Shown here in pieces: positions 1 through 12,037 of a stretch of DNA of 64,000 nucleotides. Origin of the DNA: Spisula solida (Eukaryota; Mollusca; Bivalvia; Venerida; Mactridae); the NCBI GenBank assembly GCA_947247005.1, contig OX365953.1, positions 6,391,001-6,455,000 on the forward strand, in the 5' to 3' direction. Position 1 is the stretch's first letter. Each line of letters opens with the position of its first letter. The notes under the pieces are model-generated. The model was not told where the DNA came from and made no database searches. It worked only from the letters and a program-made list of their open reading frames with translations. The position numbers and the translations under genes are program-made.

Positions 1-152
1 TATTTTATTATTTAATAGATCTGAAAAGTATCGTAAATTGCTAATGTGATTATAGTAAGTAACTTTTTCCCATCACAACTAATTCGAGGCGCCCTTTGAT
101 GCTTAGTGTCAATGTTTTTCTTAATGTACAATTTTGGCCTACTATTGGGGAC

Positions 153-412
153 GTGAGACCTGGTCCCGATCTCCTGAAACATCTCAAGTAGAAATCTCAA
201 CTCAAATTGAGATTTTGCTTAAATCAGAATTGGAATTAGAGACATACCTGAAGATCCAGCTCTTGAAATTTTCCTGTAATACACTCGGAACAACAGTTTT
301 GTTTAGTGATGGTAATTTTGAGTTCAGCCTCGCACGAAAATTAACATAAAGACACCTGACAATATTTAAGTTGAGATCTTGCTCAGATTGAGATGCATCG
401 GGAGATCGGGGT
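153..412. repeat. Foldback (MITE-like) element
   Basis: The left arm (near 156-205, with CCCGATCTCCTGAAACATCT) and the right arm (near 370-412, with GAGATGCATCGGGAGATCGG) are imperfect reverse complements over about 45 bp. The interior is AT-rich and non-coding. The shape is that of a non-autonomous terminal-inverted-repeat element. Family and target-site duplication were not determined. Confidence 0.55.
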
Positions 413-887
413 CTGATGGGTCTGTATGAAGTGAAGGTGTAAGGTACGATTACGGTGCATAATAAATAATACATTGCAAAATCAGGTAAGAATATTGTAA
501 ACTATTTAAATGACCAATATACACTGAAAATTGAAATCACGAAAAAGAAGAAACAAGACAGTATGGCTTAAATAGGGTTTAAATGTTTGTGTCCGGTAAT
601 CAGACCTAATCTAAGATAAAAATTGCTATTATAGCGTTGACCAATTCGCTGCTTGTATTGTTTATAGATTAGTTGCTGTTCATGAGATGTCCGCTGTTGA
701 GAGACGTTTTTGTCCATAATATGTCCGCTGTCGAGAGTATAGAATAATCATGATTTATTGATTCGACAGTAGATCTAGTTTGATTTCCCATGTGTTGTTA
801 TTTATTTACATGTAATCCATAGTATTACACTTTAGACGTACTCTCTGCGTAAGTTGATACAAACACGTACTAAATAACAGTTCGTTA

Positions 888-1285
888 GGCCAGAGTTGTT
901 TAATTTTTGTTACTCGGACATTTTTTTGGAAAAATGTCCACAGGAGGAGGGAAAAAAATAAAAACTCCCAAAATATAGCTTCCACAAGCTGTTGGTGGTA
1001 GAATAGTCAATGACAGTCCGATTTAAAGCAATCAACACTCAACAACAGTGTTAGTTTTCAACAAAACAGCCAATTTATCTTAAGACTAGTACACTGCAGT
1101 GAAACACTAATATAATAAACTTATTATTAAAAAAATAATGAAATAATAACACAATTAAGGCTGGTCCATTTATCATCAAAACATTATATGCAATTTTTGT
1201 TTTCCAGTTTTTCAATTTTTTTTTTGAAAATGCCAAAAAAATGGGCAGGAGGGTCTGAGTAACGAAAAATAAAAGAACTCTGGCC
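888..1285. mobile_element. TIR element, GGCCAGAGTT ends
   Basis: The element starts GGCCAGAGTTGTTTAATTTT and ends with the near reverse complement (AAAATAAAAGAACTCTGGCC). The arms stay complementary for about 30 bp, including GTTACTC/GAGTAAC. The interior has no coding capacity. TTAG-like bases flank both ends, so a short target-site duplication is possible. It is a non-autonomous DNA element. Confidence 0.65.
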
Positions 1286-3476
1286 TTAGGGCTATTGTTT
1301 CAAAAATCGTGAACGCTCGACCATTTCCGTTTTTCTCCGACAAGTACATACTATTGGCATTCATAAAAGCCAAGGTGATCAGAATGATTATTTAGAAGTC
1401 ACGATTTGGACAATGGGCTTAACGAAGCAGGTGTCATTAGAACCTTCATTAGTGACATTTTAGTATGCAAAGTTATTGTTTATTATTGCAACGTTAGACA
1501 TTTGTTTGTTAATTTCAATTCTACCATAAACATTGATTATATAGTACTACAGTAGCAGTTTTTATAGTTTCGTTGATTTATAGTCGTTGTCTAGACTATG
1601 GTAGGTCTTGGCAAACATGGAGAATGACGGGCCCTTGGTTGAACACAATCTAGGTCACATGTGCATTCATATATAACTATTTATAAATAGATCGATCTGT
1701 GTTACTTTTACTCAACATAGAATCCGTATTGACATATTGACACAGACGTTACAGAAAAAGCCATGGCTTTAATTAAAATGACTCTTATCGACCTTAGACA
1801 AGCAAACACGTGCACAAATAAATCATAAAATTATGTCTTATAGAAAACTTGTACACTCGCGTGGGGTTTTAACCAGTAGTGATATTTCGATAAAATAAAA
1901 ACGAACAGTTCATGTACGAGGGGACGGTGTCCCAAAATACAATTTGGCAAAAGCTATAAATCGGTTAAGTGAGTTTTTATTTCGTACTGAAGCCGTTACC
2001 GTTACCGATTATATGCGCTTGTAAGGCGGCGTAGATTATAAGTCGGTCCAGACAATTAAAAATACGGATTTTCCCCACAAACTCTCTTATAAGTCACCTC
2101 GTCTTGTAAGCGGGTGTACATTGCATTCAAGTCCTTATTTGCCGTATACGTGCCCTAGTTAGGTGACCTAGATATATGACGCCCCAGAAAAGTGTCCGGA
2201 AAATATGGAGTTTTCCATAGACCGTCATATAAGTAAGCTCAACTTATCTGGGAGAATATACGATAGCCGAATCAATCGGTTGCTTTATGTAAATATTATA
2301 ATATGCAATGCTATAAAATGTTTGATATATTGATAAGTGCACTATAAATTATTTCGATTGCGTTATGAGTATTTGTCAACCATTTCCGTACGTTGGATGT
2401 TGGTTGATCAATTTACGATATCACGCGCGTTTAATGAACAGTCAACCACGTGAAACTAGTGGTCACCAATATAAACATTGCCTTCATATAAAGAGGATGT
2501 AGTGGCATTTTTACAAAGCTGATTCTTGTAACTTAATGTTCTTAAAACTCTGATTCCATTATGTTCTTATCCAGCTCTAGTTTACTGTATACTTTCATGA
2601 AAAAAAGTAAAATAATACAGTAAAACTTCGTTATCTCGAGGACCCGTCGGGACAAGACAAATGCTCGAGTAAAGCCAGATGCTCTAAATATCCAAAGTCT
2701 ATGATGAATTGTTGTTATGACTAAGTGTAACTGTGTTTATAATAAACATACGTTTGATACATGTATTTGGTGTGGTTGTAACTACGAAGAGTGTATACAT
2801 GTATAGCTCGTTCATAATTATTAATGTTTTTATGATTTGACCTATCTTAGGGTGGGCTGAATGTGACTGCTTTGAGCAGGTTAGATAGTGCCTGCACATT
2901 TAACTATGATGTATCATCAATCGTCTTACCAAAAATATGACGAAATGATTTTTAAGCATACTTTATTCACCCCATGTATTTAAACTCTTCAGCTCTTACA
3001 TGGATTTGTTAAAACGTGATCACTTTTTGTGGAAATTGTACATTGTATATACGAGGGATGTTCTATAAACCCGTAGACTTCTTCCTTATACCCCTTCAAT
3101 ATTGGTAAATAATAAATAAGTTTGCTATTATTCCTTCTTCTAAAAGCAAGAATGTATGTACTTGTTGACACAGCGACTTTTATTTTCAGTTCTATGAAAC
3201 TGAGACAGGAAAGACTGTCAATGATTGCTGCTTTGTAATATCTCGTAAATATCTCAATAATGTTATTCACAATTTTGATTTTGGTTGATTTTTATGTTAC
3301 TTTGCTATATGTATGTGTCTATGTTTACCCAGGCCATTTTTTTTCTAAATTATGTAAATGGCTAAAGGTATATATATATATATATGCCGATATGCTTTAA
3401 ATAAATGGTTAATGAAATGGTTAATGAAATGGTTAATGGTAAATAAGAGGTGAAATGATTTCGTAGACATCTGCAC
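1286..3476. other. Intergenic, no gene seen
   Basis: AT-rich sequence with no coding region I would defend. Open frames are short and lack splice context. Near 2619 a segment beginning TACAGTAAAACTTCGTTATC resembles one end of a pogo/Tigger-type element; no matching second end was found nearby. There is a short TA microsatellite near 3370 and a repeated TGGTTAATGAAA around 3406-3436. Confidence 0.5.
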
Positions 3477-3573
3477 ATGTACAATACAACCTCTCTAGAG
3501 CAACACCCTTTGAGAGACACACAAAGTTACTTTGTTGTACAGAGGTTGTTGCTCTGGAAAGGTAAACTGTAAA
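3477..3573. repeat. Short TIR fragment, ACAACCTCT ends
   Basis: The stretch contains ACAACCTCTCTAGAGCAACA near 3487 and the inverted AGAGGTTGTTGCTCTGGAAA near 3540. The same end sequence recurs in the element at 21519-21696. It looks like a minimal non-autonomous element. Confidence 0.5.
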
Positions 3574-3636
3574 GTAAATGGTTACTGAAACAATACGATT
3601 ATGTTGTTGAAGAGAAGTTTTTGCTGAAGGGATGGC

Positions 3637-4343
3637 CTATCTGGAGAGGTTATATCGTACGTTTTTATAATGGCTACATATTACCATACTTTGACTATTG
3701 TTGTATAATCTGGGGAACGTGCTCTTTTTCATTAGAAGATAAGTTAGTAAAATTTCAAAAACGAGCAGCATGAACTATTCTAGACAAGGACATCTATACA
3801 CCTTCAGTCTCAATGTTTGTGGATTTAAAGTGGATGACATTTCCTGAAAGGGCCATCTACCTTAAAGCTGTACACATGTATAAAACAATGAATGGCATAG
3901 CAACTGAATATTTACATACTTCCTTTACGTCTACATCAGAAGTTCACTCTAGACAATCAAGGTCGACATCTAACCTTCAAATTAATTTTCCTCGCCCTTA
4001 TACTTAACTTTTCCGTAAGTCATTCGAATATTCAGGATCATCTATTTGGAATGCTTTACCTACTAGTCATATTCAGCAGTCTGTTACACTCAATCAGTAC
4101 AATTCCCTTTATATATTTTGGTTCTATTCTATGAGGTAACACAATGTGGACAGCATTTTTGATACCTACGAATTCATGAACATGTACAATTGTGATGGTA
4201 TGCATTGAAATTATAGTTATGCATAGATTTATTGAAGCCATGTTTTTCTGTTTCAATGTTTTACTGTTGAGGTCCTTACGGCAGATTGAGATTTATGTCA
4301 AGTAAGCTCCCTCCATAAATAAATAAAGTCTTTATTATTTTGT
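3637..4343 (+). pseudogene. LINE 3' tail: reverse-transcriptase C-terminal remnant
   Basis: Plus-strand translation gives the tail typical of non-LTR retrotransposon ORF2 proteins: an LPYFDYCCIIWG-like segment, then KFQKRAA, ILDKD, an ER..YLKA..MYK.MNG block, and WNALP near the end. The frame is interrupted: a TGA at 3771-3773 follows KFQKRAA, and a stop near 4005 precedes the LFRKSFEYSG..WNALP portion. The 3' end is AATAAATAAAGTC-like near 4318, matching the end of the related copy at 53.1-54.1 kb. Only the 3' end is present, as in 5'-truncated LINE insertions. Clade (CR1, Jockey or L2-like) is unresolved. It is not functional. Confidence 0.75.
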
Positions 4344-6280
4344 TGTTTTGTCATTAATGTTTTGTCCTTGCCTGAACCTACAAAGACGGTGACAGATTAT
4401 ATGGCTAGACGAAAGTTAACATGATTAATAAATAATGAAATTATACACAAGGTTCACACGGAATTCTTCCGATTTCAAAGTTCTCAAACATTTGGCTATG
4501 ACTTGGCTATGACTGAGTTAATATGGAATTTTTAATCTTGTTAGCCCCGACTTAACATGAGATTGGATTAGCGGCATAAGAATGTTGACCTCAAGATCGA
4601 TTTAGTTGATTGATTGAAAATCGCTTATTCCGGTAAAATATGTTTTAATTAATTAATTAATTAAATGAATCACTTTCATTTACGCCCCTCATGATCGGTG
4701 GATTCTTCAGGGGCCGGAAAGATGCCCGACTAACCATTGCTGGCATCATATACACTGTACTAAGAAAGTGACTAAATGGGTCTAAACACCTTTGAGTCCG
4801 TGACACCCTTGTCGGCAACAGCCGGCAGTGTCGCTCTGAGTTTTGCTTCCGTCAGTATTTACAAATAAAGTAAATACTCAAAATATCAATGCATGTATTG
4901 AGTTAAACGCATTGAATTTCTTTGCACATGCACTGTATTTTGTTTTCTGTTACGCCGATATGTACCAAATTGTGTGTGAGTACTTTGATCAATCGGGACA
5001 CCTCGGACAATCTCTACGAATCATCTCTCGGGTGTAAATAGAACGTCGCCATTTTTTAACGTCTTTCGCCATGACGTCATCATGACAAATTTAAACAGTG
5101 CTTCAATGGAATACACGCCCATCAAGCAAGCGCTGCGTAGCTGCGTGTTATGCTCATGGAAAGTAGCGAAATTGTATTGTTTAATCAATAAAACATATTT
5201 TGATATTTCCGCTGCTGATAAGTTACGGTCTATTTTCTTCGGCCCATTTTCTTCTGCGTAGGATTTAAGAAAGAAAGCTGCGGGATTCATACGCTTGATA
5301 CATCCGAGGTATTTTATCCCGTAAAAATGCCGTACGGACCGTTCCGATTGTACTTTGATCTGATGTTCACAAGAATGGATTATATATACAGCTTTTAGGT
5401 ACCTTTTAGTTTGAGTATATGAACACATACAATACAATAATTATGGAAATTATCAAAATAATTGTGAATTGAGCAAAACACCAATTTGCTGTGGAAACCG
5501 TGTAAACCCGTGCAATAAAATACACGTGCGCCAATGAAAAAAAAACATGCAACACGAAATAACGTGAATTGAAATAAGGAAACACGTGACATCGAACATG
5601 TAAATAAAGAAAGACTCTAAACACGTGGAACTAAAAGTCTAGAACTGAATCTAAGTCTAAGTTTCGAATTTTGTTCAGAACTAAGGTAGTGAACTACAAT
5701 GTTCTAGAAATGAACATCACTTTTGTAATACTGTCAAAGTGGTTTAAAAGTTTAAAGTTAGCGACGTAGAAGTGTTGGCGAATTTCGCGCATACACAAAA
5801 TTCGCTAATATTTCATCTAGCGTAAATCTTAGCCCGTAAAGCATGTAAAGAACTCTCCTAAAAAGTGAAAAAGATCGCATATTTTTACGCATGCCAACTT
5901 TTTTACCCTCGGAAATACGCACATAAACAAGGCTTGCTTAATAACCCGTGTTTCGAAATAATAATCGCCAAAGACAAATCATGACGTATCCTATATTTAT
6001 ATCAAAAAGTGATGTTCATTTTCGGAAAGGAAAGAAAGCCAGCACAAAGAAAGAAGATGCTTAAGAAACCCAACCCTACATTGTACACGATACTAAAGGG
6101 GTGGTGCTTAGTTCTTGAGAAAAATAAACGAAAAAATGTATAAATTGTATGATGGCTCAAAACTAAAACATACCAAATGATCATGGTATTCCTGTAAGAA
6201 AAAAATAAACTCTTGCGTAAATAACACGTAAAGACATAACACGTGTTACCTAAAAGACCTAATGTAGTGCTTTAATATGG
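4344..6280. other. Intergenic, one orphan open frame
   Basis: The only notable item is a minus-strand open frame of 138 codons at 5021-5437. Its protein has no motif I recognise, and no convincing splice or start context was seen. It may be chance or an isolated exon. The rest is AT-rich, with a TTAA run near 4650. Confidence 0.4.
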
Positions 6281-6282
6281 TC

Positions 6283-6395
6283 AATCTCATCAAAATCAGA
6301 TTCTAACATTTGCTCCATTACTTTACGCTGTTAGAGCGTATACCAGCGTAAAGTAGTGAAGCGTAATTTAAGGGTCTGATTTCAATGAGATTGTA
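6283..6395. repeat. Palindromic element with nested hairpin
   Basis: The outer arms CAATCTCATCAAAATCAGA and TCTGATTTCAATGAGATTG are near reverse complements. Inside, ACTTTACGCTG and CAGCGTAAAGT form a perfect 11-bp inverted pair around a loop of about 14 nt. It could fold into one long cruciform and is typical of a small non-autonomous foldback element. Confidence 0.65.
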
Positions 6396-6633
6396 ATGTC
6401 GTGAATCTAGAACAGAGCACAAATAAACGGCGTAATTAACAAGATGGTGAATATTCCTAAATTTCAATAACTATTGTGGTATACACGTATATACGGTGCC
6501 AGACCATACGATTGAACTTGTCTAATATATATAATAGTACTAATTTCAAAGAAATCACCGTTCTATTCTATAAGAAATATCAACCATGTATAGCCTACAT
6601 TCTAATATTTATAGCTCACACCAAATCTAGACA

Positions 6634-6860
6634 AACAGCCAGTTAATATATAGTCTACCGGACTACCACACAAATATCGTCTATATCTAGACTAGTACAG
6701 AGAATCAATTTCACACAACAGATGAAATCGAAACATTTTCAAAAATATACAGCCAATTAATATATAGTCTACCACACAAATACCGTCTATATTCTAGACT
6801 AGAACAGATCTATCTTCATACAGAAGATATAACCGAAACACTTTCAAAAATAGACATCGA
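6634..6860. repeat. Two-copy direct repeat, about 115 bp
   Basis: Two diverged copies (about 6636-6745 and 6750-6860) share ACAGCCAGTTAATATATAGT-like starts, a CTAGACTAG segment and an ATCGAAACA/AACCGAAACA...TTTCAAAAATA end. It is a simple tandem duplication with no coding potential. Confidence 0.6.
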
Positions 6861-7420
6861 AAAGTACCGCATATATTCGTTTACAAGACACATCCCGACT
6901 GTAAACTGGCAAATTGGGATTTTTACATAGAACCCTCGTATAAGACAGGTCGCCTTACAATCGGGACTCCTCGGACATTACTGACGGAAATACCCAAGTA
7001 GTTACGATTCGTCGCCTTATATGCGGATATATACGGTATAATGGGTAAAGTAGTTCCAAAATGGCGACCGAACAGGGGAGAGAATGCCAACTCTCGTATA
7101 AAACTGTCGATTTTTTATCAGAGCAATGATTAAAAGCACTTATTTGAATAATTAACAAAAAACATGATTCTGAAACTGTATGTTCTTATTGGACAAGGAA
7201 CTATTTTGTTTTGTGTGTAAAACCGAATCATATACATGTACTATGGCAATTCAATGTATTCATGCGCTTACATTCGATGATGTCTATTTTTTGAATGTGT
7301 ACGGGTTATAGCCGAGATATTGCGAATGCACACTGAAATAAGAATACTAGGATGTGTAAACCAAACAATGTTCATTCTTTCTAAAAAATAGTTTTGTATG
7401 ATATGTATTTATGTACTTAC

Positions 7421-8251
7421 GGGTCCCCATTTCGACATCACCCAGTCAAGGAAAGAATCTACTTTTCCAAACGATTTTGTGACCCTTTCTTTTTCTGTAA
7501 GAATCATCCCGCATATTTCACACGCGTGCGCATCATGGTCGCCATTTTGTCCGTGTTTCCGGCGTTTCTCTCTTTTACCTTGTCTTGACTGTGATCGGGA
7601 GTCTGTGATAACTACAGCATCTGAACCGAATGATTCCAAATGATCGGGCATTTGATCATTATTCAAATTCGGTAGACGCTCGAAGCGCGTCTCTGACTCA
7701 GATTCGTCGGAGGTCTCGGACATGTTTTCAAACTCATCGTCTGATCTGAACACAGTACTTTGACTATGGTTTAAATTTTCAAAAGTCACCGTTCGTTTTA
7801 ATGAAGAAAAGCCACTGTCAGCCTCACTGCGAGCTATTGAGTTGCACCTCGATTTGAGGGCTGATTTTGACGGCAGCCTCGCTTCGATACCGCTCACTGA
7901 TTGGATGGTTGAAATGTGTAATCCTTGAACGGAAGTGTCTGCAACAACACTATAAGATCGTCTGAAACTATCGTAAAAATCTAGACTGTCTCTGACTCGA
8001 GCTTTTGGAAGCAACATCATTGGTGCGTCATTTATACTTATTTCCCGCTGTTTATTCGTATTTATTTTAGGTCGTCTGTTTATATATACTTCCGGTATAA
8101 TCGGTGTTTCCGGTAGATTTACCCGGAAGTTACTCTCCACCAAGGAGCAGCTAGAGGACGGCCTGGAAGACACAGATCGGTACGATCGGGAAGAGTACGA
8201 AGATCGCCCCGCCGATCGTGATGCCCACGATCTATACGATCGGGTACTCAT
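7421..8251 (-). CDS. First coding exon of unknown Ser-rich protein with PP1-docking motif
   Basis: The exon is an open 277-codon stretch from an ATG at 8251-8249 to a strong splice donor (GTAAGT, minus strand 7420-7415), so the gene continues to the left; I could not identify its next exon. The N-terminus (residues 1-40) is very rich in Ser, Arg and Tyr. Residues 153-157 read RTVTF, a textbook R-x-V-x-F PP1-docking motif. It is preceded at 130-133 by SALK, close to the SILK motif that often accompanies RVxF in PP1 regulators. A Ser/Glu/Asp-rich stretch follows (about 165-190), then a basic KREKRRK cluster (about 226-232), then a CxxC pair (C244 and C247) near the exon end. No family is recognised. 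PP1 binding is inferred from the motif only. Codon use and the clean donor support a real exon. Confidence 0.75.
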
Positions 8252-8901
8252 TTTTAACGATTAAAACTCTCGTTCTACCTTAAAGAAAAAAATCCGAATA
8301 TTTATTCCAACACACAGATTTATTCACGAATAAAGCACTTCACTTTCCGTCATGTTATTCCACATAGTTAATCCATGTTTTCGTACTAGATCTGTTCGAA
8401 ATCCTACTGCTCAATTTGTACTTCTGCTTCCAACAATCGATGGTAGGTGTTCAAGGCATAATGTTCTCTACAAATAAAACAGAAATATGATATCGACAAT
8501 TGTAAACTGTTATATCAATAAGTTAAGTTCTATTTTTATTGAAACTGAACTCATTAATTAACGGGTTTCAAATTGCAGAGGCACACTTAAAAGGTACGAA
8601 TGTATCTAGAAATGGGGTCGTTCGTAAAATAACTTGAATAAGGTCGAAACTAAAACATTGTTCGTTCCCCTCCCGCTACGTAACCTATCCACAAAAATCG
8701 CATCGATTTTATTTTATTGGTGAATCAGACTTTTTATCTACCTACCTTAAGATCGAAAACGAGTATTGAGTCGTGATTGCACTTTTAATTATTGACACAT
8801 AGACTATTTATAACAGATAACAAAATTGTTATCGATAGTCTATAACTCTATATACTATATACCGAAAGGTAACGACTCATTGGTCAGATTCTACCATACA
8901 G
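8252..8901. other. 5' flank of the minus-strand gene
   Basis: This is the upstream side of the gene starting at 8251. On the minus strand a plausible 3' splice site (TTTTATTTGTAG, near 8470) could end a 5'UTR intron, but no upstream exon can be confirmed. No coding region was seen. Confidence 0.35.
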
Positions 8902-9183
8902 TACAGTCCAATTAGCATATTGCGAGAGTGACGTTGTCGTTTATAAATGTGTACACAAAATATTATGACCACAGGTAGAGCGAATATACCCCGGTATAGG
9001 TGTATTTCTAGGTTATGTATGTTTATGTACTGTAACCATAGAGTGTATACAGTTAATCCCCCCGTTTAGCTACCCAAGTTGGAAATTTACCTATAGTATG
9101 TTAGTTTAGCACTGAAAGTATAGCTGTCTCACGGTTTAAGCCTATATATAGTTGGTTTTGACTCTTACCCTGACTGGACTATA
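8902..9183. mobile_element. MITE family A, copy 1
   Basis: It begins TA-CAGTCCAATTAGC and ends CTGACTGGACTATA. The ends are inverted (CAGTCCAATTAG / CTGACTGGACTA, imperfect) and bounded by TA. The interior shares GCGAGAGTGACGTTG, TTAGTTTAGCACTGAAAGTA and TAGTTGGTTTT with copies at 11823, 29363 and 54700. It is a non-autonomous TIR element, possibly Tc1/mariner-like given the TA boundaries. This copy is longer than the others. Confidence 0.75.
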
Positions 9184-9351
9184 CCCAACCCTATTTGGAC
9201 CAAAACACTGTCAAATCCATTCTAACCATTGTTTACATTTAAGAGGTAAACGGTGTAAGACTGGAATTGACTGGGAATTTAGTGTTTTGGGTCCCAATCG
9301 ACCACGTACTGACTGCCTTTGCCCCAGTCCGAAATTACATGGGTCACGGGA

Positions 9352-9386
9352 GGGGGAACAAACAATATTTTAGGCCAGTAAGTTAA
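9352..9386. repeat. Solo end of GGCC-type TIR element
   Basis: The segment GGGGGAACAAACAATATTTT followed by AGGCC matches the right ends of the elements at 35391-35752 and 45021-45193. No left end was found close by, so this is a fragment. Confidence 0.45.
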
Positions 9387-9846
9387 AACCTAAAACCTTA
9401 CCCTCCAATAAATAATGATAAATAATTCTTACATTGTACATACGACATCTACATACTGTCATATACATGCACAAGTATAGTTATGTACCGGTAGTCAAAT
9501 AATAAAGGTGACAATAAGATTTTGTTGTTATTACCTCATTAGTTTCCATAAATAAATCAGTAGGGGAAAATGTATGTTTTTAAAGATTATTTTCAGTCTC
9601 CTGGTCAACAGTGTTAAATTCATATGTGGACTACCCTGTCACATTATCCTGAAGGGATTACCAGCCCTTACCTTGAACTATGCTGAGCACCAAGCCAGGG
9701 AGATATACAAGTACAATTTTTATGACTTAAGTATGTAAATGTCTGAAACGGGGACCTCACGCACTAGGCTATCGAGACGAATCCATCAGAAGGAATCTCG
9801 TTTAAAAAGTGTATACTAGTAATAGGTATGTAAGTTTAGTTACATC

Positions 9847-9937
9847 ACAGGAGCCTGATATTTTCTATACGGGTGCTTGTCAGTAACGGTACATGGATAG
9901 TGTTTGGGCCATATATTTTAAAATATCAGGTTCCTGT
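9847..9937. repeat. Small foldback element with CACAGGA ends
   Basis: CACAGGAGCCTGATATTTT on the left and AAAATATCAGGTTCCTGTG on the right are inverted with about one mismatch. The same terminal bases (CACAGGA...TCCTGTG) bound the element at 20555-20657, so these are two members of one tiny foldback family. Confidence 0.65.
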
Positions 9938-10116
9938 GGTTACATGTATCAATATTTCGTCGTCGAAAGTCGGAAGGAAAATACAATGTCTTCATAAATT
10001 ATATATCTATCTGGGATAATGTTGAGTTAAACATATTTAGAATGCTTGTGTTCCATTGGCACTTATAAAATGCAATTTTAAGCGTCAATGGAGTTCATTT
10101 ACGTCATAATAAATAT

Positions 10117-10714
10117 GAGCCAGTCTCCAGGAAAACCTGCTCTATTGACATTATGTAATTGCTGCATGTAACAAGGTTTTAAAAAAGCTTTCAAATAAGA
10201 AAAATGACATATCTGTAGATTCAATTTTAAGTAATTTATCCATATATTACTTTATCTTAGCTTTAAAATGTCTTATGCATTATGTCGAAATCATTTACTT
10301 CGTTGCTATGGTGACCAATTTCATAAAAGTACTGTGGTTGAGAAAAACGAGGAGTTAGTTGATTAAAACAGTAGTAGCCTTTCTCTAAATGTGAACATTT
10401 ACAATTTGGATATATATTTTAAAAATTAAAACATTATTCTAACACATGATACTATTTTGAACAGATTAAGCCAATAATTCATCTAATGGTTTAATTATGA
10501 AGTACTTGTTACAGTTACGTCAAATAACGTTCGAATGACGTTTGTGACGTCACACAAAAAATCTCTGAATAGTGACTCTGTAACTTCCTTAAAACTCGAG
10601 ATATCAACAAAATTTATTTTACATTTTGCTTCAATATGATTATTCTTTATAAGTTTTGAAAATCTCTAAATCAATATTTTTGTCAAAATAGCAGGTTTTC
10701 CTGGAGACTGGCTC
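10117..10714. mobile_element. TIR element with 25-bp perfect ends (family K)
   Basis: The left end from 10117 starts GAGCCAGTCTCCAGGAAAAC and the right end closes with its exact reverse complement over 25 bp, up to 10714. The roughly 600-bp interior is AT-rich and non-coding. A diverged left-end copy lies at 46784-46930 in intron 6 of the ankyrin gene. It is a non-autonomous DNA element with well-preserved ends. Confidence 0.8.
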
Positions 10715-10927
10715 AGATGTTTTTTTATATAATAAATATACTAATAATACACTAACTAACACCAAAGTGGATTGAACATGATGATATGTAATCAATAAAT
10801 GATATAAAGTTGGATAAATCAAAGCCATTAGTTTCACAGACTACAAATAACGTTTATACAATGGGTAGTTTTAACTGAAAACAAAATGTTTATAAAATTT
10901 CCCCATGATAGTAAAAAAATATATTTC

Positions 10928-11275
10928 ACATTTTGCACAAAAATACTCACTAACGTTACTAAAATTCGTCATTTGAGAGATGCTCTACGTTCAGTATTAA
11001 GCCTTTCCCCATCCTAATAAAATTATTTTATTCCACAAAACTACTCAATATTAAACTACATCATTCGAGAGATCTTATATAAGTCAAGTATTACCTCAAA
11101 ATAATTAAACATATTTAATTCCACATTTCCACAAAAATACTCATAATTGAAGTATTTCACGTCATTTGAAAGATTTGAGTCCAGCATTATTATAAGTTCC
11201 ACATTTCTCCACAAAAATACTCACTTCTAAACGACGTCCTTTGAGAGATCTTACATATAAGTCCAATTTTTCAAA
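10928..11275. repeat. Degenerate tandem repeat, about 90-bp unit, four copies
   Basis: Each unit contains a CACAAAAATACTCA-like segment, then GTCATTTGAGAGAT-like, then an ATAAGTC/CAGTATTA-like end. Units start near 10930, 11030, 11125 and 11210 and are clearly diverged. No coding potential. Confidence 0.6.
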
Positions 11276-11822
11276 CACTTTTCCACTATTCTCGCCACAT
11301 TTCGGGTATTTTAACAGTCGGATACCACCAACCAAGCGAACTTCAAGACGATCACAAGCCGTTCGTACGTAACATTTACTTATGAAAAAGACAAATGTCT
11401 TAGTACTTAACTGTCGTCCGGCTTGACAATCTTTGTATTTTGATTAAAATGTTTAAATAATGCTAGTTTGATATATCAATGTTTAAATAAATCAGTAAGA
11501 AGACTTTTTTATTTACTTAAATCCAAATTACGGATTAATGATGTAAAACTGTGGACAGTTTTTACGATACTCGTCAACGGATTTTCACGTTTTTTCCTAA
11601 GTAAATAATCTTTGCTTAAGTACAGTATTATGTCATAGAGATATTGGGTGTCATTCGTAAAGGTTTTATGTTTCGCAGTTTTCTCGATCAAACTGAGGTT
11701 TCGGAAATTCCTATCGATTGTTTTCGTATTATTTCGACAGACGAATCAAACATATGAAGACATCAAGTAAATCGGTCCTTTTATTTGTACATGTTTATAA
11801 TTATAATAACCCCGTTCATAGT

Positions 11823-12037
11823 TATAGTCCAGTTAGGATATTGTGACAGTGACGTTGCAATTTATGTGTACGCAAAAAATCACAACCATTGTCTAAACAG
11901 GTAAAGCGAAGTTTAGTATATTAGTTTAGCATTGATATTATAGTTGTTTGTACAGTATAAGCCGTTATAATTGGTTTTACACCATTATAGTGGACTCGAC
12001 CGCTGCGTCACTGGATTGTTATCCTGACTGGACTATA
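11823..12037. mobile_element. MITE family A, copy 2 (best preserved)
   Basis: It starts TATAGTCCAGTTAGGATATT and ends ATCCTGACTGGACTATA. TATAGTCCAGT and ACTGGACTATA are a perfect 11-bp inverted pair, and TA dinucleotides bound the unit. The interior has the family segments GTGACGTTGCAATTTATGTG, TTAGTTTAGCATTGATATTA and CGACCGCTGCGTCACTGGAT. Length is 215 bp and it is non-coding. Confidence 0.85.
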
